Assembly: GCF_043195105.1 (NCBI RefSeq)
Contig: NZ_JBAFWO010000005.1
Direction: 5' to 3' (one strand)
Origin: NCEH01 sp002257205
GTDB taxonomy: Bacteria; Pseudomonadota; Alphaproteobacteria; Rhizobiales; Xanthobacteraceae
Length of the DNA: 64,000 nucleotides
Within the stretch, counting starts at the first letter, position 1. Each line of letters begins with the position of its first letter. Below the pieces are notes generated by a model that worked only from the letters and a program-made list of their open reading frames with translations, was not told the origin of the DNA and searched no databases. Of the stretch, positions 58,104 through 64,000 are shown piece by piece. A program made the translations under genes and the position numbers.

Positions 58104-59534
58104 TCAGCGCACGATAATGTTCTTGAACTGCCAGGGGTCCTCGAGGTCGATGTCCTCGGGGAACAGGTCCACGCGCTTGGTGAGCGGGGTCCAGTCGGTA
58201 TAGGTGCCCTTGACCTCGCCGAGATAGGGCGATTGCACCTCAAGGCAGCGGCGGAAGTCCATCTCGTCGGCTTCCACGATGCCGGCTTGCGGATTTTCCA
58301 GCGCCCACACCATGCCCGCGAGCACGGCCGAGGTTACCTGGAGGCCGGTGGCGTTCTGGTAGGGGGCAAGCTCGCGCGCTTCCTCGATGGAGAGATGCGA
58401 GCCGTACCAATAGGCGTTCTTGGCGTGGCCATAGACCAGCACGCCCAGTTCGTCCCGGCCGTCGACGATTTCGGTCTCGTCGAGGATCTTCCAGGACGAT
58501 TGCTGCACGCCGCCATTGCCGAACATCTCGTGCAGCGACAGCACCGCGTCGTTGCAGGGGTGATAGGCATAATGGCAGGTCGGGCGGTAGAGCACGTTCG
58601 CCCCGTCGCGCACGGTGAGATAATCGGCGATCGAGATCGCCTCATTGTGCGTCACCAGATAGCCGAATTGCGGGCCGGGGGTCGGGGTCCAACTGCGCAC
58701 GCGGGTGTCCGCGCCGGGCCGCATCAGATAGATGGCGGCGCCGCAGCCGCTCGCATGGGTGCGCCCGTCCGGGGGAAGCTGCTTCTCGTTCGTGCCCCAG
58801 CCGAGTTCGGCCGGCTGCAGGCCCTCGGAGACGAAGCCTTCCACCGACCAGGTGTTCACGAACACGTCGGCGGGCTTGGGGTCGCGGGCGCGCTGGGTGT
58901 CGCGCTCGGCGATGTGGATGCCCTTCACGCCGAGAGCGCGGGCGAGCTGCGCCCATTCCTCGCGGCTGGCGGGCTCCGGCCGGTCGAGCCCGGTGTCGGC
59001 GGCGATGTTGAGCAGCGCTTGCTTCACGAACCAGGACACCATGCCCGGATTGGCGCCGCAGGTGGAGACGGCGGTGGGGCCGCCCGGCGAACGCCGGCGC
59101 GCATCCAGCAGGCCCTCGCGCAGCGCATAATTGGAGCGCGCCTCGGGGCCGAGCGAGTTGTCGAAATAGAAGCCCTTCCAGGGCTCGATCACGGTGTCCA
59201 CATAGAGCGCGCCGATCTCCCGGCACATTTCCATGATCGCGATCGAGGACACGTCCACCGAGAGATTGACGCAGAAGCCGCGTCCGCCGCCCGCCGTCAG
59301 CAGCGGGGTGAGCAGGTCGCGATAATTCTCCGCCGTCACCTCGGCCTGGATGAAGCGGATGCCGCGTTCGTCCAGCAGAGCCCGATCCTTGTCCACGGGG
59401 TCGATAACCACGAAGCGGGATTTATCGAATTCGAAGTGGCGCTCGATAAGCGGCAGCGTGCCGCGACCGATCGACCCGAAGCCGATCATCACAATGGGTC
59501 CATCGATTTTCGCGTGAACCGGCCATTGGCTCAT
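58104..59534 (-). CDS. hss: Homospermidine synthase
   Basis: 476 residues, matching the length of characterised bacterial homospermidine synthases (about 477). The enzyme makes sym-homospermidine from putrescine in an NAD-dependent reaction without net redox change. The NAD-binding GFGSIGRG is at residues 18-25; the central segment ALYVDTVIEPWKGFYFDN and ATSTCGANPG-like STCGANPGMVSWFVKQAL are characteristic. Homospermidine is the typical triamine of many Hyphomicrobiales. Single-gene unit with a strong terminator. Confidence 0.95.
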   Translation of the reverse strand: MSQWPVHAKIDGPIVMIGFGSIGRGTLPLIERHFEFDKSRFVVIDPVDKDRALLDERGIRFIQAEVTAENYRDLLTPLLTAGGGRGFCVNLSVDVSSIAIMEMCREIGALYVDTVIEPWKGFYFDNSLGPEARSNYALREGLLDARRRSPGGPTAVSTCGANPGMVSWFVKQALLNIAADTGLDRPEPASREEWAQLARALGVKGIHIAERDTQRARDPKPADVFVNTWSVEGFVSEGLQPAELGWGTNEKQLPPDGRTHASGCGAAIYLMRPGADTRVRSWTPTPGPQFGYLVTHNEAISIADYLTVRDGANVLYRPTCHYAYHPCNDAVLSLHEMFGNGGVQQSSWKILDETEIVDGRDELGVLVYGHAKNAYWYGSHLSIEEARELAPYQNATGLQVTSAVLAGMVWALENPQAGIVEADEMDFRRCLEVQSPYLGEVKGTYTDWTPLTKRVDLFPEDIDLEDPWQFKNIIVR

Positions 59535-59935
59535 GATGGGGAATACTCCTCGTCAACGCCCAGATGTAAGCGCGGCCGCACCATGCGGACGGCGGGTCCC
59601 GCCGTCAACACTTGCCCGGTGAAAAGTGAAGAAACACAAGGCTTGGGACGGGATTTTGGGGGTGCGAAGAGGGGCCGGGACGACATAAAAATGTCATGTC
59701 ACACCCGCCGGGTGCCGGAACGGCCGACGGCGGCGAAGGCCGGGGCCGCGCGCGCGGGAAGCTGCCGCAGCGCCGGGCTGGCCTTGGCGTCGGGCTGGCT
59801 TTGCCGTTCGCCGGCCTCGGCCTCGGGCGGGCGCGGTTCGATTGCGCCGGCTCTGCGCGGCGCGGCGGTTTGCCGCCCGCAAGCCGCCAAGTGCCGATGT
59901 GGGGAGCCGATGTGCGGGGAAGAGCCCGGCGCCGG
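59535..59935. other. 401-bp gene-poor stretch
   Basis: It holds the promoter and leader of the homospermidine synthase gene. GACAT-AAAA-ATGTC (59682-59695) is a perfect inverted repeat that may bind a regulator. The rest is very GC-rich; short open frames here are arginine/alanine/proline-rich and show no recognisable domain. No gene is supported. Confidence 0.5.
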
Positions 59936-60328
59936 TCAGGCCCGGTTCTGCATATGGGCGGCGAGCGCTTCCACGCGCGGCAGAAGCTCGGCGGCGGCGG
60001 TGCGGTCCGTGACGGTTTCGGCCAGCGCCTGGCGGAAGCACGCCAGCCAGCCGTCGCGCTCCGCCGGCCCGATGGCGGCTGGGAAATGGCGCATGCGCAG
60101 GCGCGGATGGCCGTTGCGGGCCACGTAATCGGACGGGCCGCCCAGCCAATAGGTGAGATATTCCTCCAGCTTGCGCGCGCTGCCCTCCAGGCCCGGGGGA
60201 TGGATGGCGCGGCATTCGGCAGCTTCCGGCAGCGTGTCCATCAAATGATAGAAGCGCCCCACGAGCGCCTGCACGGCGGGTGCGCCGCCGATCCGCGCAT
60301 AGAGGCTGGGCTCCTCGACGTCTGGCAT
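59936..60328 (-). CDS. Group II truncated haemoglobin
   Basis: 130 residues from the ATG at 60328. A 2/2-fold globin with group II marks: Tyr27 at the B10 position (RFYHLM), HPRLRMRHFP with the proximal F8 histidine His81, and Trp94 at G8 (DGWLACF). Such proteins bind oxygen or nitric oxide and are linked to stress protection. It precedes mobA on the opposite side of a 34-bp gap, both on the minus strand, so co-transcription is possible. Confidence 0.9.
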   Translation of the reverse strand: MPDVEEPSLYARIGGAPAVQALVGRFYHLMDTLPEAAECRAIHPPGLEGSARKLEEYLTYWLGGPSDYVARNGHPRLRMRHFPAAIGPAERDGWLACFRQALAETVTDRTAAAELLPRVEALAAHMQNRA

Positions 60329-60362
60329 GTTTCCTTCCCGTTTTTCGCTTTTCGCGGCGAAC

Positions 60363-61013
60363 CTAGCGCGGCCGGCGCGCCGGCTCATCCTGGGACGATT
60401 GCGGAGCTTCCCGCGCCTGGAGCCGCGCCTGTTCGAGGTCCGCCGGAGTATTGACGTTGAAGAAGATCTCCGCCTCCGCCGCATAGGCGGCCACATCGGC
60501 CGGCGGCAGGATCACGGCGTCAAGGCTGGCGATGAAGCCGTCCATGCGCAGCTCCCGGCGGGCGATGAAAGGCGCGATCAGCGGAGCGATGCGGCGGGCA
60601 TAGATGGCGTGCAGCGGCTGCAGGCCATAGCCGTCGCGCGGCACGGCGGCGTCGTGCGCGCCGATGCTGGCATTCAAATGGTGGATCAGCGGCGGGGAAA
60701 TGAACGGCATGTCGCACGCGCAAACGAACACCGTGTCGCCCCGCGCGTGGGTGAGCGCCGCCTGCAGCCCGCCCAGCGCCCCGTTGCCGGGCGCGATGTC
60801 GGGATGCACCGTGAGCCCGCGCGCCGCATAGGGCTCGGGATCTGCGGCGATCACGATCAGCTCCTCGCACAGCGGCGCGAGGCGGGCGATCAGCCGGTCG
60901 ATCACCGGCACGCCGCCCACGGTCACCAGCGCCTTGTTGACGTGGCCCATGCGCCGCGCCTGGCCGCCGGCGAGAATGGCGGCGCTGAGGCCGGAAATGC
61001 GCTGCTCACTCAT
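60363..61013 (-). CDS. mobA: Molybdenum cofactor guanylyltransferase MobA
   Basis: 216 residues from the ATG at 61013. It links GMP to molybdopterin to make the MGD cofactor. The nucleotidyltransferase signature LAGGQARRMGHVNKALV (14-30) contains the catalytic lysine region, and CACDMPFISPPLI is the metal-binding Asp motif. The protein ends in a short basic tail. No other Mo-cofactor gene is near. It is divergent from the zinc importer operon. Confidence 0.92.
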   Translation of the reverse strand: MSEQRISGLSAAILAGGQARRMGHVNKALVTVGGVPVIDRLIARLAPLCEELIVIAADPEPYAARGLTVHPDIAPGNGALGGLQAALTHARGDTVFVCACDMPFISPPLIHHLNASIGAHDAAVPRDGYGLQPLHAIYARRIAPLIAPFIARRELRMDGFIASLDAVILPPADVAAYAAEAEIFFNVNTPADLEQARLQAREAPQSSQDEPARRPR

Positions 61014-61146
61014 TACGCTCTGCTCCACCCGGCGGACGCCCGCAGCGGGCCGGATATGGACGCGCCGCCCGTCCCTGGCAAGGCACGCGGCGCGACTCGC
61101 GAAAAAGTGGATCGGCTCGCGCTTGGTCATGCTGGACAGCAGTAAG

Positions 61147-61159
61147 GATACTCTGTATC
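61147..61159. promoter_or_regulatory. Candidate Zur operator upstream of the zinc importer operon
   Basis: GATAC-TCT-GTATC is a perfect inverted repeat 9 bp before the small membrane protein start, in the 155-bp gap between mobA and the importer genes. Known alphaproteobacterial Zur boxes are longer and AT-rich, so the match is only by position and symmetry. Confidence 0.45.
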
Positions 61160-61168
61160 AAAACTCCC

Positions 61169-61351
61169 ATGACACTGATTGATCCCAGGTCCCAGGCCCC
61201 CTTGCACGGCGCCCATCGCCATTCCGGTGCGATGGCGCAGGCGTTGCCGGCGACGTTCTCGGTGCTGCGGTCCTCGCTCGGGGCCCGGCTGGTTTTCGTT
61301 CTCGGGCTCAGCGCGGTAATGTGGGTGTTCGTGCTGTGGGTGATCGCATGA
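61169..61351 (+). CDS. Small single-helix membrane protein at the head of the zinc importer operon
   Basis: 60 residues. A histidine-containing N-terminal half (HGAHRHSG) is followed by one membrane segment (ARLVFVLGLSAVMWVFVLWV, about 39-58). The stop overlaps the ATPase start (ATGA), so it is translated with the importer. Not a recognised family; the His cluster suggests metal handling or modulation of the importer. Start and coding status rest on the overlap and on its location behind a candidate operator. Confidence 0.65.
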   Translation: MTLIDPRSQAPLHGAHRHSGAMAQALPATFSVLRSSLGARLVFVLGLSAVMWVFVLWVIA

Positions 61352-62094
61352 GTGCGCCGGTGCAGCTGCGCTTCCGCGACCTCACGCTCGGCTATGAGCG
61401 CCATCCGGCGGTTCACCATCTGGACGGCGCGGTGGAAGAGGGCGCGCTGCTCGCGGTGTGTGGGCCGAACGGGGCCGGAAAATCCACCCTCATGAAGGCG
61501 ATTTCCGGCGCGCTGCGCCCGCTCGCCGGCGCCATCGAGCGCTGCGGGCTCGATTCCCGCGACATCGCCTATCTGCCCCAGGGGGCGGAGGTGGATCGCT
61601 CCTTCCCCATCAGCGTCTATGATCTGGTGGCGATGGGGCTGTGGCGCCGCGCCGGCCTGTTCGGCGGCATCGGCAAGGGGAATCATACCCGCATCGCCGA
61701 CGCCATCGCCGCGGTCGGCCTCACGGGTTTCGAGCGCCGGCCCATCGGCACGCTGTCCGGCGGGCAGATGCAGCGCACCTTGTTCGCCCGCCTGCTGCTC
61801 CAGGATGCGCGGCTGATCCTGCTGGACGAGCCGTTCAACGCGCTCGACGCCAAGACCGTGTCCGATCTGCTGGACCTGGTGCGCCGCTGGCACGGGGAAA
61901 AGCGCACGGTGCTCGCGGTGCTGCACGATTTCGAACTGGTGCGCGCGCATTTCCCGCAGACCCTGCTTCTGGCGCGTGGTCCCGTCGCCTGGGGGCCGAC
62001 CGCCGAGGTGTTGGCGCCGGACAATCTTTTGCTGGCGCGCCGCATGACCGAGGCGCCGCAAAATGGCGCCGCTCCGTGCAGCGCGGCGGCCTGA
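61348..62094 (+). CDS. znuC: Zinc/manganese-type ABC importer ATP-binding protein
   Basis: 248 residues from the ATG at 61348. Walker A is GPNGAGKST, signature LSGGQMQRTLFARLLL, Walker B LILLDEPFNALD followed by the ZnuC-like switch histidine in AVLHDFELV. This places it in the metal (Zn/Mn/Fe) uptake ABC family. It works with the permease at 62098 and binding protein at 62982. Metal choice (zinc) is inferred from the binding protein and the presence of Zur. Confidence 0.9.
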   Translation: MSAPVQLRFRDLTLGYERHPAVHHLDGAVEEGALLAVCGPNGAGKSTLMKAISGALRPLAGAIERCGLDSRDIAYLPQGAEVDRSFPISVYDLVAMGLWRRAGLFGGIGKGNHTRIADAIAAVGLTGFERRPIGTLSGGQMQRTLFARLLLQDARLILLDEPFNALDAKTVSDLLDLVRRWHGEKRTVLAVLHDFELVRAHFPQTLLLARGPVAWGPTAEVLAPDNLLLARRMTEAPQNGAAPCSAAA

Positions 62095-62097
62095 ACC

Positions 62098-62970
62098 GTG
62101 AGCGTTTATGACCTGCTGGTCGGTCCGTTCGCGGAATTCGAATTCATGCGCCGCGCTCTGGTGGGCGTCTTCGCTTTGGCGATCGGTGCGGGGCCGGTTG
62201 GCGCGTTCCTGATGCTGCGGCGCATGAGCCTCACCGGCGACGCCATGGCGCATGCCATCCTTCCGGGGGCGGCGCTGGGCTTCTTGTTCTCGGGGCTGAA
62301 CCTTTACGCCATGACCGTCGGCGGCATCGCCGCCGGTCTGCTGGTGGCGGTGGGCGCAGGCGTGATCGCCCGTGCGACGGAGCTGAAGGAGGATGCCTCG
62401 ATGGCCGCCTTCTATCTGATTTCCCTGGCGCTCGGCGTGATGATCGTCTCGCTCAAGGGCTCGAACGTGGACCTGCTGCACGTGCTGTTCGGCACCGTGC
62501 TGGGGCTGGACGACCCAACGCTGATCCTGGTGGCCGGCATCGCCACGCTGACCTTGGTGACGCTGGCCGTCATCTGGCGCCCGCTGGTGCTGGAATGCGT
62601 GGACCCCTCGTTCCTGGCCTCGGTGAGCCGGGCCGGCGGGCCGAGCCATATCGCCTTCCTGGCGCTGGTGGTGCTGAACCTGGTGGGCGGCTTCCACGCG
62701 CTCGGCACCTTGCTTTCGGTGGGGCTGATGATGCTGCCCGCCGCCACCGCCCGGTTCTGGGTGCGTGACCTGACGCCGCTGGTGGCGCTGGCCACGTGCA
62801 TCGCCTTTGCGAGCGGGGCGATCGGCCTGCTCGTGTCCTACCATTTCGGCGCGCCCTCCGGGCCCGCCATCATCCTGGTAGCAGGCGCCGCCTACGCGGT
62901 GTCGGTGCTCATCGGTCCCGCCGGCGGCATCGTGACCGCCCGGGTGCAAAGACGGCATCTCGAAGCCTAA
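62098..62970 (+). CDS. znuB: Zinc/manganese-type ABC importer permease
   Basis: 290 residues from a GTG at 62098, 3 bp after the ATPase stop. About eight membrane helices of the ABC-3 family, with ALVGVFALAIGAGPVGAFLM, GDAMAHAILPGAALGF and the C-terminal ARFWVRDLTPLVALA stretch typical of ZnuB/MntB. It forms the inner-membrane channel for the metal. Confidence 0.92.
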   Translation: MSVYDLLVGPFAEFEFMRRALVGVFALAIGAGPVGAFLMLRRMSLTGDAMAHAILPGAALGFLFSGLNLYAMTVGGIAAGLLVAVGAGVIARATELKEDASMAAFYLISLALGVMIVSLKGSNVDLLHVLFGTVLGLDDPTLILVAGIATLTLVTLAVIWRPLVLECVDPSFLASVSRAGGPSHIAFLALVVLNLVGGFHALGTLLSVGLMMLPAATARFWVRDLTPLVALATCIAFASGAIGLLVSYHFGAPSGPAIILVAGAAYAVSVLIGPAGGIVTARVQRRHLEA

Positions 62971-62981
62971 CGGAGTAACCC

Positions 62982-63941
62982 ATGCTCTCTCGTCGTTCCC
63001 TGCTCGCCGCGGCACTTGTGCTCGGCGTAACCCCCGCGCTCGCCCAGAGCGATGCCGGCGCCCCCGCCGCGAAGCTGCCGGTGGTGGCCTCCTTCTCCAT
63101 CCTCGGGGATTTCGTGAAGAATGTGGGCGGCGATCGCATCGCCATGACCACCATCGTCGGGCCCAACAGCGATACCCACGTCTACCAGCCGACCCCGAGC
63201 GACGCGAAGAAGCTCGCCGCAGCCAAGGTGATCTTCGTCAACGGCCTCGGCTTCGAGGGCTGGATGGACCGCTTGGTGAAGGCCTCCGGCACCAAGGCGA
63301 CGGTGGTGGTCGCCACCACCGGCATCACGCCGCGCGAGCGCACCGCCGACGAGCCGCAGGACGACGACGCGCCGAAGGGCAAGAAGGACGCGCACGCCGG
63401 CCACGACCACGGCCCGATCGATCCCCACGCTTGGCAGTCGGTGGCCAATGCCAAGGTCTATGTGGCCAATATCCGCGACGGCCTGATCGCCGCCGATCCC
63501 GCCGGCAAGGACGCCTACACCGCCAATGCCGCCGCCTATCTCGCCAAGCTGGATGCGCTCCAGGCCGACGTGGTGAAGGCCGTGGCCGCCATCCCGGAAT
63601 CCCACCGCCGCATCATCACCTCCCATGACGCCTTCGGCTATTTCGGCGATGCCTATGGCCTGAAGCTGCTGGCGCCGGAAGGTGTCTCCACCGAGAGTGA
63701 GGCCTCGGCCAAGGACGTCGGCCGCATCATCCGCCAGATCAAGGCGCAGAAGATCCCTGCGGTGTTCCTGGAGAATGTCACCAATCCACGTCTGGTCGAC
63801 CGCATCGCCAAGGAAAGCGGCGCCAAGGTGGGCGGCACGCTCTATTCCGACGCCCTGTCCGATGACAAAGGCCCCGCCACCACCTACATCGACATGGTGC
63901 ACTACAACCTGCGTGAGCTTTCGGCCGCCCTGGCGAGCTGA
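62982..63941 (+). CDS. znuA: Zinc-binding periplasmic protein of the metal ABC importer (ZnuA/AztC-like)
   Basis: 319 residues with CGGAG before the ATG. A signal peptide with an arginine pair (LSRRSLLAAALVLGVTPALA) leads to a cluster 9 metal-binding fold. Predicted ligands are His66 (DTHVYQP), His149 (IDPHAW), His215 (ITSHDAFGY) and Asp290 (LYSDALSD). A short acidic, His-containing loop (DAHAGHDHG, 136-143) precedes the second ligand, a feature of zinc rather than manganese receptors. It ends the operon. Confidence 0.9.
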   Translation: MLSRRSLLAAALVLGVTPALAQSDAGAPAAKLPVVASFSILGDFVKNVGGDRIAMTTIVGPNSDTHVYQPTPSDAKKLAAAKVIFVNGLGFEGWMDRLVKASGTKATVVVATTGITPRERTADEPQDDDAPKGKKDAHAGHDHGPIDPHAWQSVANAKVYVANIRDGLIAADPAGKDAYTANAAAYLAKLDALQADVVKAVAAIPESHRRIITSHDAFGYFGDAYGLKLLAPEGVSTESEASAKDVGRIIRQIKAQKIPAVFLENVTNPRLVDRIAKESGAKVGGTLYSDALSDDKGPATTYIDMVHYNLRELSAALAS

Positions 63942-64000
63942 TCCGCACCGCGGGTTGGGGCAAAGGGTTTTCATGGGACCCGCGCGGCCGGCCTCATCGC

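Noticed and set aside
59694..60215. Minus-strand frame upstream of and overlapping the truncated haemoglobin gene
   Set aside because: Arg/Pro/Ala-rich, no domain, and it overlaps a confident gene in another frame.

Overview
The window is a GC-rich chromosomal segment (third codon positions almost all G or C, long spurious open frames opposite real genes). Several branched-chain-amino-acid-type (Liv/HAAT) ABC importers, a homospermidine synthase, an alphaproteobacterial-style Fur/Zur protein, group II truncated haemoglobin and overlapping ATGA gene junctions all suggest an alphaproteobacterium of the order Hyphomicrobiales, perhaps Xanthobacteraceae-like. That family assignment is an inference. 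No rRNA, tRNA, CRISPR array, integrase or transposase was seen.

Layout. (1) 80-6938: a Liv importer operon (binding protein, LivH, fused LivM-LivG, LivF) ending in a cyclase-family hydrolase, with a divergent LysR regulator. (2) 7169-16425: a racemase-like protein, then an acid-sugar pathway (class II aldolase/OtnC-like, DUF1537 kinase/OtnK-like, 3-hydroxyacyl-CoA/L-gulonate-dehydrogenase-like enzyme), followed by a second Liv importer of the same gene order, again with LivM fused to LivG, and a divergent GntR/FCD regulator. (3) 16496-25549: housekeeping and small genes: a DUF3008-like protein, a stand-alone Ada metal-binding domain, an ABC-2 exporter pair, LysR, a DMT transporter, an RluA-type pseudouridine synthase, Zur, IspG and a YceI protein. 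Two ParB-binding parS sites (7111 and 22283) lie in this half, the second beside a 15-bp tandem repeat array.

(4) 25563-34329: a third Liv importer with separate LivG, a long-chain acyl-CoA synthetase and a phenylacetate-CoA-ligase-like protein, probably importing and CoA-activating an organic acid. Its divergent neighbour (34498-36123) is an odd chimera: an IclR DNA-binding domain joined to a damaged acyl-CoA synthetase. (5) 36389-42627: TetR plus leucine/isovalerate catabolism (methylcrotonyl-CoA carboxylase beta, methylglutaconyl-CoA hydratase, carboxylase alpha, HMG-CoA lyase). (6) 43012-48637: a glutamine amidotransferase, DMT transporter, SDR, MarR, creatininase-family protein and Ldh2-type dehydrogenase.

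(7) 48672-57837: a Yej-type oligopeptide ABC operon with two tandem binding proteins, into which a PIN-toxin/antitoxin pair is inserted between yejE and yejF with start/stop overlaps; a Nudix hydrolase closes the operon. (8) 58104-63941: homospermidine synthase, truncated haemoglobin, MobA and a zinc-type ABC importer (small membrane protein, ATPase, permease, binding protein) plausibly controlled by the Zur at 22642.

A G/C-rich palindromic repeat, usually present as an inverted pair, recurs between genes and even inside operons (10, 4293, 26836, 27872, 31369, 42759). Other palindromic elements lie at 14378, 24578 and 45948.
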